NCBI GenBank assembly: GCA_031426915.1
Contig: JASJPB010000025.1
Coordinates: 1 to 64,000 of the forward strand
Length of the DNA stretch: 64,000 bases
Reading direction: 5' to 3'
Origin: Sulfurimicrobium sp031426915
Lineage (GTDB): Bacteria > Pseudomonadota > Gammaproteobacteria > Burkholderiales > Sulfuricellaceae
In this document: piece after piece, positions 24,712 to 33,660 of the stretch
Layout: the number at the start of each line of letters is the position of its first letter
How positions within the stretch are numbered: position 1 is the first letter of the stretch
Program-made: the position numbers and the translations under genes
Notes under the pieces: generated by a model
Database searches by the model: none
Told to the model about the DNA's origin: nothing
The model's input: only the letters and a program-made list of their open reading frames with translations

Positions 24712-27700
24712 AACTGGTCTTCTTTCCATAACGACGAGGACTGCTTGCAGTCCGCATTTTTCCATGCCGACCGGGGCACACTCCGGAGCGACAAGGCTTT
24801 ATTGGCAGACGGTGCGAGCGGATCAAGCAGCATCGAGCTTGGCAGCAAACCATCCGGTTGCGACGGAACCCCACCCCGCCCCCTGATCACGAAGCTGCTT
24901 TCCTGGCTGGCATGACTTGCCACGCACGGGTCGTTGAGCAGGCCGCTCGCGTCCAGAAATGCCGTGGACAACACCACCAGACTCCCGCTGATATCAAGCT
25001 TGGGCGCGTTTACCTCGACCACCCCCTCATTGCCGATCACGTTGGAAGATGCATCCAGATCCACATCCTTGCCGCGCAGGAAGGCTTCCGCGTTGATAGT
25101 GATGCGTCCGCCATAACCCTGGTCGGCACGGGCGGTGATGTCGCTGTTGTCCACTGCGGCAATCCCGCGCGCACTCAGCGTCACGTTGCCGCCATCGCCG
25201 TAACCGCCGCCCACCGTGGCGCTTATCGCGCTCTGGTCCGACAGCCTCACTGCGGCGGCATTGAGCTCGATGTTGCCACCGCTGGCATAGGTAGCCTCGG
25301 TGGTCACCGCACTGTGGCGGGAAGTGAATATTCCGGTCTCAATCAGGATACTGCCGGCATCGCCAGCACCGCTTCCTCTGGATTCGATCTTGGCTCCATT
25401 CTCCAGGCTCAACTCCCTGGCTACCACAATATCAATCAAGCCGCCGGCACCGCCACCGCTGCTGCTGGATGAAATCTCCGCGCCATTCAGCTTGAGTTGC
25501 GGGGTCTGGATCAGGACATAACCACCTTCCCCATACCCGGTAGTCTGGGCGGTAATCGAACTCACCTTGCCACTGCCATCCTGTCCCGTCAACATGACCG
25601 ACTCCGAGGCATCGATCCAGACATAGCCCCCTGCACCCGAGCCGTAGGTCGCGGCGCTGACGGTCCCGCCGTTGCTGACGCTCAACTGCCCGACACTAAT
25701 CAGGACGTAACCCCCGTTTCCGCTTCCGGTGGCCGCCGCCTGGATATAGGCCCCGTTATCAACCGTGAGGCGCGGCGTTTCGAGGTAGATAAAACCGCCT
25801 TCGCCGCTGCCGAAAGTATTGGCGAAAATCGCACTGGGATGGACAATGCCGAGGCCTGAGACAGATATAGAATCGCTTGCGACAACTATGACGGCGCCCC
25901 CGTCTCCCGTGCTGTCATTGCGGCTGCTGCTATCGATTTGAGCGCCATTCGTCAATGTCAATCCACCGGCATCGATCGACACATAACCGGCATTGCCGTT
26001 GTTCACCCCCTGTCCCAGGTCACCGGAAGTACTTGCCTTGATCACGGCATCGTTCAGGCTGATGTGCGGCGCGCTCAGGGTAATATTACCGCCATCGCCG
26101 GTGCCGGAGGTGATGGCAAGTATGCTGCTCAGGGAACCATCCGCCGCCCGGCCCGACATGCTTACCTTGTCGCTTGCGCGGATATCCAGGTAACCACCCG
26201 CACCGGAACCTGTCGTGCTGGCGCTGATGAGTCCTCCATTGACGATTTCCAGGCTCCCCACTTCGACTTGCACGTAACCGCCGGCACCTGCGCCGCTGGC
26301 AGAAACGGCAAGATTGGCGCCATTTTCGAGTGCCATATGCGACGCGTTGATGGACACATAGCCGCCAGCGCCATCCCCCTCCGTCTTGGCGAAAATTCCG
26401 GAAGGATGGCCTGCCGCATGGACCCCATCGAGGACAAGGCTTCCGCTGGCGCGGATATCCACATAACCGCCATTGCCATTGCTTTGATCGCGACTGCCGC
26501 TGTCGATCTGGCCGCCGTGCAGCAATATCGCATCGGCCGCCCGGATCGTCACGTTTCCGGCACTACCGTTTTGCCCCCCCGCAACCCGCTCGCCATAGGT
26601 AAGCGCCTGGATCAGCCCCCCATCGATACTCAAAACTCCCGTCCCAATATTGACCGAACCGCCATTTCCCGCACCATTGGTGTTGACCCGAATGGCGCTG
26701 TAACTGCCATCCGCGCCTTGTCCGGAAAGCAGAACCGACTCGCTGGCGGAGATATTCACGGAGCCGCCCGCGCCCGTAGCGCTGGTATTGGCGCTGATCT
26801 GTCCGCCAGAGGTGAGGGCAAGCCGTTGTGCCTCGATATTGATATATCCGCTATTGCCCGCGCCGGATGTTGATACGGCGATATCAGCACCGTTCTCCAC
26901 CACGACTACAGGCGATCGGATGGAAATGTGCCCACCGGCCCCATCGCCTTTCAGATTGGCAAAAATTGCGCTGGGATAACGGCCATCGCGGATGCCGCTA
27001 ATCGTGACCGATTCGCTGGCCGAAATGTCAACACTCCCGCCATTCCCGTTACTCCCGCTTCTGCTACCGCTGTCCAGTTGTCCGCCATTCAGCAGCGACA
27101 GGCTGGTGGCCTGGATCAGGATGGAACCACCACTGCCATTGCGTGCCGGCCCCCCTGACTGTCCGATGGTCAGGGACTGGATCAATCCCTCATCGAGCGT
27201 GATGCGTGGCGCCACCAATTGAATGTGGCCAGCGTCTCCCGCATCCCTGGCATTGGCACGGATGGCACTGTAGTTCTCATCCAGAGTCATGCCGACGATG
27301 GTGACAGCATCTCCCGCGCTGAGATTGATATTGCCCCCTGTCCCTGCGCCGGTGGAGTTGGTGGTGATTTCCGCCCCTGCGGTCAAACTGACATCCCTTG
27401 TCACCGCAATGTCTATCGAGCCGCCATTACCATTCACGGTTGATGCTACCAGACGCGCGTCTTCCATCTGCAGGCGACCGCCTCGAATCACTATCGAGCC
27501 GCCACTGTCGGCACTGACATCGACGCTGCTCGCGTCGCGCAGGATGATATTTCCCCCCGCGGAAAAACTGCCATTCCCGACCAGATCCGCTTCCCCTGCC
27601 GAAGCGCTGCCAATCAGCACCACCCGCCCTCCTGGTGCCCACAACGAAGCCACGTCGCCGATATCGATATTCCCTCCGATCAGGGCAAGACTTTGACCCG

Positions 27701-28265
27701 GACCCACCGTGAGGCTGGCCCCCTGCACAATGACGGCAGCCGGAGCAGAGGAAAGAAAACCGAAAGCAGCCGGCGGCGCTGCTGTCAGCGTGCTGTTGAC
27801 GGGAACAGCGGCATCGAAACGTCCGCCATCCGCGAGCCGGACATAACTTGCCGTGCTGCCGTAAAACGAGCCACTGATGTCGAGTGCCGCGTTCGGGCCG
27901 AAGATCAGCCCACTCGGATTGACAAGATACAGGTTGGCGCCGGAGATGGTCGAGCTGAGCACGCCATCGATCGTGGAAACGCCCCCCCCGGTTACCCGGC
28001 CGATAATATTGGCAACGTTGGCGGGGCCGCTGAAAATGGCGCTTTCCCCGTTGCCAAGGCTAAAGGTGCCAAAGCTGTGAAAGAGATTTCCGCCAAGCTG
28101 CCGGCCGAGATCAGATGTGACCGCGTAGTGGGGGCCGTTCAAACTGCCCGCGGGACCCAGCGTACCGTCCAGGGTGATGGCGCCATGAGCAACGGGGACA
28201 GAGCAGCCAATGGACCACAGCAAGCAATACCGGAGGCAAGCCAATCTAGGAGATGGCGCTTTCAT
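24708..28265 (-). CDS. TpsA exoprotein 2, filamentous haemagglutinin-like, with 190-residue repeats
   Basis: A 1185-aa secreted beta-helix protein. The signal peptide is followed by the TPS secretion domain: GTLGPAGSLNGPHYAVTSDL, NLFHSFGTFSLGNGESAIFS, and NLYLVNPSGLIFGPNAALDI (the NPNGI-like motif). The middle is a serine/glycine/threonine-rich helix with three consecutive 190-residue super-repeats (residues about 361-928). The C terminus has LLNDPCVASHASQESSF and RGRGGVPSQPDGLLP, shared with TpsA 1, plus a further Cys near the end. The ATG overlaps the TpsA 1 stop, and the stop overlaps the tpsB ATG. Probably an adhesin; ligand unknown. Confidence 0.93.
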   Translation of the reverse strand: MKAPSPRLACLRYCLLWSIGCSVPVAHGAITLDGTLGPAGSLNGPHYAVTSDLGRQLGGNLFHSFGTFSLGNGESAIFSGPANVANIIGRVTGGGVSTIDGVLSSTISGANLYLVNPSGLIFGPNAALDISGSFYGSTASYVRLADGGRFDAAVPVNSTLTAAPPAAFGFLSSAPAAVIVQGASLTVGPGQSLALIGGNIDIGDVASLWAPGGRVVLIGSASAGEADLVGNGSFSAGGNIILRDASSVDVSADSGGSIVIRGGRLQMEDARLVASTVNGNGGSIDIAVTRDVSLTAGAEITTNSTGAGTGGNINLSAGDAVTIVGMTLDENYSAIRANARDAGDAGHIQLVAPRITLDEGLIQSLTIGQSGGPARNGSGGSILIQATSLSLLNGGQLDSGSRSGSNGNGGSVDISASESVTISGIRDGRYPSAIFANLKGDGAGGHISIRSPVVVVENGADIAVSTSGAGNSGYINIEAQRLALTSGGQISANTSATGAGGSVNISASESVLLSGQGADGSYSAIRVNTNGAGNGGSVNIGTGVLSIDGGLIQALTYGERVAGGQNGSAGNVTIRAADAILLHGGQIDSGSRDQSNGNGGYVDIRASGSLVLDGVHAAGHPSGIFAKTEGDGAGGYVSINASHMALENGANLAVSASGAGAGGYVQVEVGSLEIVNGGLISASTTGSGAGGYLDIRASDKVSMSGRAADGSLSSILAITSGTGDGGNITLSAPHISLNDAVIKASTSGDLGQGVNNGNAGYVSIDAGGLTLTNGAQIDSSSRNDSTGDGGAVIVVASDSISVSGLGIVHPSAIFANTFGSGEGGFIYLETPRLTVDNGAYIQAAATGSGNGGYVLISVGQLSVSNGGTVSAATYGSGAGGYVWIDASESVMLTGQDGSGKVSSITAQTTGYGEGGYVLIQTPQLKLNGAEISSSSSGGGAGGLIDIVVARELSLENGAKIESRGSGAGDAGSILIETGIFTSRHSAVTTEATYASGGNIELNAAAVRLSDQSAISATVGGGYGDGGNVTLSARGIAAVDNSDITARADQGYGGRITINAEAFLRGKDVDLDASSNVIGNEGVVEVNAPKLDISGSLVVLSTAFLDASGLLNDPCVASHASQESSFVIRGRGGVPSQPDGLLPSSMLLDPLAPSANKALSLRSVPRSAWKNADCKQSSSLWKEDQL
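25482..27185 (-). repeat. Three 570-bp internal repeats in TpsA 2
   Basis: Translated segments beginning LIQSLTIGQS (27185), LIQALTYGER (26615) and VIKASTSGDL (26045) align in register with a period of 190 residues (the last unit is about 188). Each contains GGQ(L/I)DSGSR, an SxSVxxSG block and a PSAIFAN block. Confidence 0.85.
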
Positions 28266-31249
28266 GGGGGGCCTTTCCCTGCAAGCGGCTCGCATTCGGT
28301 CCGCAACTTGTTGTATGGAAGTGAATTTGCAGGGCCGGAAGTAGGCTGCAAAACGTTCAGGGTAACGATTTCCGCAGTGGCGGGCAATAGCCCATCCGGT
28401 CCTGCCGGAATTCCGCCACGGCCCCGCAACAGGAAGCTGCTGGCCTGGCTGGCATAGCGGCCGGCGCAGGGGTCGTTCAGCAGTCCGCTCACATTCAGAT
28501 AGTTGGCGGACAAGACCACCAGGCTCCCACTGATGTCCAGATTCGGCGCGTTGACCTCCACCACGCCTTCATTGCCCGACACGTTGGAGGAAGCATCGAG
28601 ATCCACATCAGGCGTACGCAAAAATACCTTGCTGTTTACCGCGATCCGCCCGCCGTGCCCCTGATCCGCCCGCGCGGTGACATCACTGTTACCAGCGGCG
28701 GCGAAACCCTCCGCCGTGATCGTGACGTTGCCACCATCACCAGAGCCGCCACCCACGGTCGCGGTAATAGCGCTGTTGTTGGTCATGGTCATGGATCCGG
28801 CACGAATATCGACATTTCCGCCACTGGCATAGGCCGCGCCTGTGGTAACGGTGCTGTCATCCACTTTAAAGTGGTCACTCACGTGTACCAGTATATTGCC
28901 GGCATTGCCGCTGCCCGAGCTGTCGGATTTGATTCGGCTCCCCTCACCGAGAACCAGCGTACCCGCCTCGATGAGAATATCTCCTGCCCTGGTGCCGCTG
29001 TCACTCTCGGTATTCACCAAGCCCCCGTGCATGACAACGCTGGGCGCATGAAGAGAAATGCGGCCTGCGGCCCCCGCACCGCCGGAGCCAAAAGCGGAAA
29101 TGGATCCATGGTCGAGCGTTATGCTTGCTGCGGTCACGGTAATATCCCCCCCCGCGCCATAACCGTTGGAAGAACTCAAGACCCTGCCACCAGAAAACAC
29201 TTCCAGATCCCCGACCTGGATCACGATCGCGCCTGCGCCCCCCTCTCCGAACACCCCGGTACTGGTATTGATCATGCCGCCGTTCTCGATTCGCAAGCGT
29301 GGCGTGACGATCCCGATCACACCGGCATCGCCGCTGCTGCGGGTGCCGCTCTGAATGCCGCTACGACGGCTGATAGCCACCCCCGATATCAGGATCGACT
29401 CGCGAGCATTGATGGTTACATTCCCCGCCCCACCATGGTAGCCGCTGTGGCCGATGGCGTCCGCGCTGAGATGGCCGCCATCAAGCAGGGACAAGCGATC
29501 GGTTTCCACGCTCAGGTTGCCGGAGCGCAGGTTGTTCCAGGTACGGGTGCTGATCCCGCCGCTATCAAGGACTGTGAGTTCGGGCGTGGCAACGGAGATG
29601 TTGCCGGTGAAGCTGAATATGCCGGTGGACACCTCATCCGAACCGGGGCTGGAACTGAGGCCTTCGCCGCGGCCCCGGATATGGACGGATTCCGTCGCAG
29701 TGACATTGATGTCCCCGCCGCCACGCTGGAAATAATAAGTACGGTTGCTGATTGCGCCGCCATCGCTCAAATCGAGCGTGCCGGTCCGAATACTGATCTC
29801 GCCGGCGCGCCCTCCGCCAATGGCCTGCCCGCTTATCGCCCCGCCCCCGCTGAGAATCACGCTCGCGGCATCCACGGTAACAAGACCGCCATCGCCCCTC
29901 CCTTCCGTTCCGGCGTAAACCGCCCCATTCGCGTCAATATTAAGCTCACCTGCCCTGATGCGGATCGTACCGGCCCGACCGATATCGGTGGTGGCGGCTT
30001 GCAGCGATCCGCCGGAAACACTCAGGCGGGAAGCATCAATCTCCAGCAAGCCGGCATCACTCCCGCCATAACTATTGTTATGCACGGCGCTCAGGCGGCC
30101 GGATGAGCTTCGTCCACTCACCAGCATGGTTCCGGACGCATGGATGGCAGTATTACCGCCATGTCCGGTGCTGTCTTCGGCAACGAAATTGCTGATCCGG
30201 CTGCCCTGCGTCAGCGTCAGGTCACCCAGCTTCAGCGAAATCTGCCCGCCATCACCTCGCCCGAAGGTGCTGCTGTCGATCCCGCTCTGGTTGGCCGCGA
30301 CCAGCCGCCCGGTCTCGATTTCGATTGTTCCGCCCTGGGCCGTGCTATCAGTGGCGCTTTGCAGGAGTGCGCCATCGAGCACCACGCTGTCGCTGGCACG
30401 GATGCGGATACCGCCCCCGCTGCCGGCGTTCTGGGCCAGCAGCGAGGAATCCGCCACTTCCAGCTGGCCGGCACGAATCAGGATCGTTCCGTTGCTGCCA
30501 TTGGCAAGGATATTGGCGCCACCCTGGATATGGACATCACCATAACGGGATGGCATGCTGCCGTTTGCATCGGACAGCCCGAGTTCCCCCTCTCCAGCCA
30601 CGCTATACAGCCCGATTTTTCCGCCAGGAGCGGCCAGAACGCCGCTTCCCTGACCATCGACATCAAGCGCGCCCCCGACCAGGACAAGCTGCTGCCCATT
30701 TCCCACCCGAAGCTGGCTACCGTTCACGGCAATACCAACGGGATGGTCGCCCAAAAACCCGAAGGCCGCCGGAGAAGCAGCACTCAACACGCCGGCCGGG
30801 CTCGCAAGGGCGTCGAAACGGCTGCCATCTGCGAGTTTGACGTAGCTCGCGCTACTGGCATAAAAGGAGCCACCGACATCCAGGGCGGCATGGGGACCGA
30901 AAACCAGGCCGGCGGGATTGATCAGATAGAGATTTGCTGCGGGGATGGTGGAACGTAAAGTGCCATCGATGCCCGAAGCCGAACCACCGGTTACGCGACC
31001 GATGATGTTGGAGATGCCAGCGGGACCGCTGAAAGTCGCACTTTCGCCCTGGCTTAGATTGAACTGGCCGAAACTGTGGAACAGGTTGTTGCCCGACTGC
31101 CGACCGAGGTCGGAAGTGATTGAATAATCCGGACCGGAAAGACTGGCGCCGCGACCCAGCGTACCATCCATGGTGACGGCCGCATGACCGCTCAGGGACA
31201 GCATGCCCAGCGAGGCCACAATAAAAAATGATCCGGATAAGGCGCGCAT
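28262..31249 (-). CDS. TpsA exoprotein 1, filamentous haemagglutinin-like
   Basis: A 995-aa secreted protein and first gene of the leftward operon. The signal peptide (SFFIVASLGMLSLSGHAA) leads into the TPS domain (GTLGRGASLSGPDYSITSDL, LYLINPAGLVFGPHAALDVG) and a long beta-helix of short GG-rich rungs. It is less regularly repeated than TpsA 2. The last 200 residues closely parallel TpsA 2, including DVDLDASSNVSGNEGVVEVN, LLNDPCAGRYASQASSF and RGRGGIPAGPDGLLP, with two C-terminal cysteines. GAGGGAG lies upstream of the ATG. A duplication of one ancestral tpsA is likely. Confidence 0.93.
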   Translation of the reverse strand: MRALSGSFFIVASLGMLSLSGHAAVTMDGTLGRGASLSGPDYSITSDLGRQSGNNLFHSFGQFNLSQGESATFSGPAGISNIIGRVTGGSASGIDGTLRSTIPAANLYLINPAGLVFGPHAALDVGGSFYASSASYVKLADGSRFDALASPAGVLSAASPAAFGFLGDHPVGIAVNGSQLRVGNGQQLVLVGGALDVDGQGSGVLAAPGGKIGLYSVAGEGELGLSDANGSMPSRYGDVHIQGGANILANGSNGTILIRAGQLEVADSSLLAQNAGSGGGIRIRASDSVVLDGALLQSATDSTAQGGTIEIETGRLVAANQSGIDSSTFGRGDGGQISLKLGDLTLTQGSRISNFVAEDSTGHGGNTAIHASGTMLVSGRSSSGRLSAVHNNSYGGSDAGLLEIDASRLSVSGGSLQAATTDIGRAGTIRIRAGELNIDANGAVYAGTEGRGDGGLVTVDAASVILSGGGAISGQAIGGGRAGEISIRTGTLDLSDGGAISNRTYYFQRGGGDINVTATESVHIRGRGEGLSSSPGSDEVSTGIFSFTGNISVATPELTVLDSGGISTRTWNNLRSGNLSVETDRLSLLDGGHLSADAIGHSGYHGGAGNVTINARESILISGVAISRRSGIQSGTRSSGDAGVIGIVTPRLRIENGGMINTSTGVFGEGGAGAIVIQVGDLEVFSGGRVLSSSNGYGAGGDITVTAASITLDHGSISAFGSGGAGAAGRISLHAPSVVMHGGLVNTESDSGTRAGDILIEAGTLVLGEGSRIKSDSSGSGNAGNILVHVSDHFKVDDSTVTTGAAYASGGNVDIRAGSMTMTNNSAITATVGGGSGDGGNVTITAEGFAAAGNSDVTARADQGHGGRIAVNSKVFLRTPDVDLDASSNVSGNEGVVEVNAPNLDISGSLVVLSANYLNVSGLLNDPCAGRYASQASSFLLRGRGGIPAGPDGLLPATAEIVTLNVLQPTSGPANSLPYNKLRTECEPLAGKGPP

Positions 31250-31392
31250 CGAATTTCTCCCTCGTCAGCAGACTGCGGAGAATACTTCAAGACTTCACGC
31301 TCTTAATTTAGCAGATTGCATTGATAAAGCGCTAGCCCTGGGGTAAATTTGTTCCATTCATCCTCCAGCCCAGAGAAGGAGGTTTCAAGAAC
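31250..31392. promoter_or_regulatory. Shared divergent promoter region of the TPS and CHAT operons
   Basis: The 143-bp gap controls both directions. Rightward, TTGATA (31321-31326), a 17-nt spacer and TAAATT (31344-31349) form a fair sigma-70 promoter; AAGGAGG (31376-31382) serves the CHAT start. The leftward promoter is less clear, but the AT-rich core 31308-31330 lies in the right place. Confidence 0.55.
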
Positions 31393-33660
31393 ATGCGCCC
31401 CCTATTCCGCCACGCCCCCTTTACGGGGCTGATTCTTTCGCTGTTTATTTCCACAGCAGCCATCGCAGTCGGTCAGCCCGATGCCGCGCGCCTTTATCAA
31501 CGCGGAGATTTCGAGCACGCTGCTCAGGCATGGGGCGAAACCGCCGCGTACCAGAAAAACCAGAACAACCATGCCTCCCGACTGCAGGCCCTGCTGGGAA
31601 AAGCCGAGGCATTGCGTGCGCTGGGCAGGTACCCACAGGCAGCGGACACCCTGAGTGAAGCACTGGAACTCGCCAACAACACGAGTGACAGCACATCCCA
31701 GGCGCTGATTCTGAACAGCATGGGCAATATTTCCCAACTATCGGGAAAGCTGCCGGAAGCGGAACACTATCTGAACTCGAGCCTGGAACTGTCCGGAAAA
31801 ATAGCACGCCACGACCTCCTTGCCGCGGTTCATAACAACCTGGGAAATCTGAGAACCGCCCAGGAGCGCTATCTGGATGCCTTGGCAGCCTACGAACTCA
31901 GCGCGCAACACAGCCTCCAGGCTGGAAACCCGGTGCTGCGTTCCCAGGCCTTGAGCAACGCCGCCCGTGCGGCAGCTTTGGGCGGCGCAAGCCAGCGGGC
32001 GATATCCTTTGCCCAAGATGCGCTGGGTCTCGTGTCCTCGCTGGAAAACAGCCATGACAAGGCATTCTTGCTGCTGTCTCTGGGCCAGCTCCAGGGCCAA
32101 CTCTCAGCGCAGGAGAACGCGCTGGCCAACACCCACAAGATCCTGACGCAAGCCCTGGCGGTAGCGGATGCCATAGGCGACGCTCGCTCCCGCTCCTATG
32201 CACTGGGTTATCTGGCCCAGCTCTACGAACAGCAGGGGCGCGATGAGGAGGCGCTGGAGCTCGACCGGCGCGCCATTGCGGCGCTGCAGCAAGTCAGCGC
32301 ACCTGAAATTGCCTACCGCTGGTACTGGCAGCAGGGAAGGCTGAAGAAAAAGCATAAGGATTTCGATGCTGCGATTGCCGATTACCGCATGGCGGTTTAT
32401 CACCTCCAATCCATTCGCGCCGACATGCCGGTTGTCAGCGCATCCGGAAAATCCTCCTTCCGCGAGGTGCTCGGCCCCCTATATTTCGATCTCGCCGATC
32501 TGCTGCTCCAGCGCGCCGCCACTACCAGCGACAAGGGACTGAAACAAAGCCTGCTCAAGGAAGCGCGCACGACCATCGAGCTTTCCAAGGCGGCAGAACT
32601 GCAGGATTATTTTCAGGACAGTTGCGTTGCCGCGCAACAAAGCAGGGCGGGAAAAACAACTGGCATCGGCGCCGGGGTTGCGGTGATTTACCCCATCCTG
32701 CTGCCGGACCGAATGGAGTTGCTCGCCGATTTTTCCGACGGCATCGTACAGTTCACTTCACCCGTCGTTTCCTCCCGCGCCATCGAAACCATAAGGGATT
32801 TCCGCACCAAGCTGGAAAAGCGCACCACGCGCGAATATCTGCCTTATAGCCAGGAGCTATACGGCTGGCTCATCCGGCCACTGGAGGCAGAGCTTGCTGC
32901 GCGCGGCATCAAAACCCTGGTTTTCATCCCCGATGGTGCCCTGCGCACCATCCCCATGGCCGCCCTGCACGATGGCAGGGAATTCCTGATAGCCCGCTAT
33001 GCGGTCGCCACCACACCCAGCCTGGCCCTGACCGACATCCAGAGCTTGCCTGCGGCAAAATCCCCGCGTGCCCTGCTCAACGGACTCACACAAGCAGTAC
33101 AGGGTTTTGCGGAATTGCCCAATGTGGCAGCCGAGTTGCAGGCGATTGGCCTGCTTTACGGCGGCAAGACCCTGAAGGATCAGGAGTACGTGGTCAACCG
33201 GGTGGAAAACGAACTCGACCAGACGCCCTACAGCGTGGTTCACATTGCCTCCCACGGCCAGTTCCAGAGCGACGTCAAGCAAACATTCCTGCTCTCCTAT
33301 GACGGCAAGCTCACCATGGATAACCTGGAAAAACTGATCTCGCCCAGCCGTTACCGCGAACAGCCTATCTCGCTGCTGACACTGAGCGCCTGTCAGACCG
33401 CCGCAGGCGATGATCGTGCCGCGCTGGGCTTGGCCGGCGTGGCGGTAAAAGCGGGCGCCCGCAGCGCGCTGGCCTCGCTGTGGTTCATCAACGACCAGTC
33501 TGCATCCATGCTGGTTTCGGAGTTCTACCAGCAGCTCCATGAGCCCGGCATGAGCAAGGCCAACGCGCTACAAAATGCCCAGCTAAAACTGATGGCAGAC
33601 AAACGCTTCAACCATCCCAGTTACTGGTCGCCTTTCCTGCTGATCGGCAACTGGCTCTAG
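31393..33660 (+). CDS. Exported TPR-CHAT domain protein (caspase-like peptidase)
   Basis: A 755-aa protein with an N-terminal signal peptide (TGLILSLFISTAAIAVG), so the domains should lie in the periplasm. Residues ~30-340 form TPR repeats (ARLYQRGDFEHAAQAW, ILNSMGNISQLSGKLPEAEH, VHNNLGNLRTAQERYLDALA). The C-terminal third is a CHAT domain (caspase HetF-associated with TPRs). The catalytic pair is visible as His621 in VVHIASHGQF and Cys667 in LTLSACQTAAG, followed by GARSALASLWFINDQSA. The active site is intact, so it is probably a protease. Its stop overlaps the GTG of the cyclase gene by one base. The substrate may be a TpsA protein, but this is speculation. Confidence 0.93.
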   Translation: MRPLFRHAPFTGLILSLFISTAAIAVGQPDAARLYQRGDFEHAAQAWGETAAYQKNQNNHASRLQALLGKAEALRALGRYPQAADTLSEALELANNTSDSTSQALILNSMGNISQLSGKLPEAEHYLNSSLELSGKIARHDLLAAVHNNLGNLRTAQERYLDALAAYELSAQHSLQAGNPVLRSQALSNAARAAALGGASQRAISFAQDALGLVSSLENSHDKAFLLLSLGQLQGQLSAQENALANTHKILTQALAVADAIGDARSRSYALGYLAQLYEQQGRDEEALELDRRAIAALQQVSAPEIAYRWYWQQGRLKKKHKDFDAAIADYRMAVYHLQSIRADMPVVSASGKSSFREVLGPLYFDLADLLLQRAATTSDKGLKQSLLKEARTTIELSKAAELQDYFQDSCVAAQQSRAGKTTGIGAGVAVIYPILLPDRMELLADFSDGIVQFTSPVVSSRAIETIRDFRTKLEKRTTREYLPYSQELYGWLIRPLEAELAARGIKTLVFIPDGALRTIPMAALHDGREFLIARYAVATTPSLALTDIQSLPAAKSPRALLNGLTQAVQGFAELPNVAAELQAIGLLYGGKTLKDQEYVVNRVENELDQTPYSVVHIASHGQFQSDVKQTFLLSYDGKLTMDNLEKLISPSRYREQPISLLTLSACQTAAGDDRAALGLAGVAVKAGARSALASLWFINDQSASMLVSEFYQQLHEPGMSKANALQNAQLKLMADKRFNHPSYWSPFLLIGNWL

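Noticed and set aside
25482..27185. CRISPR-like array, because of regular repeats
   Set aside because: The period is 570 bp and in coding frame; these are protein repeats.
25938..30106. Long plus-strand open frames opposite the TpsA genes
   Set aside because: The repetitive minus-strand coding sequence creates open antisense frames; they have no start sites or motifs of their own.
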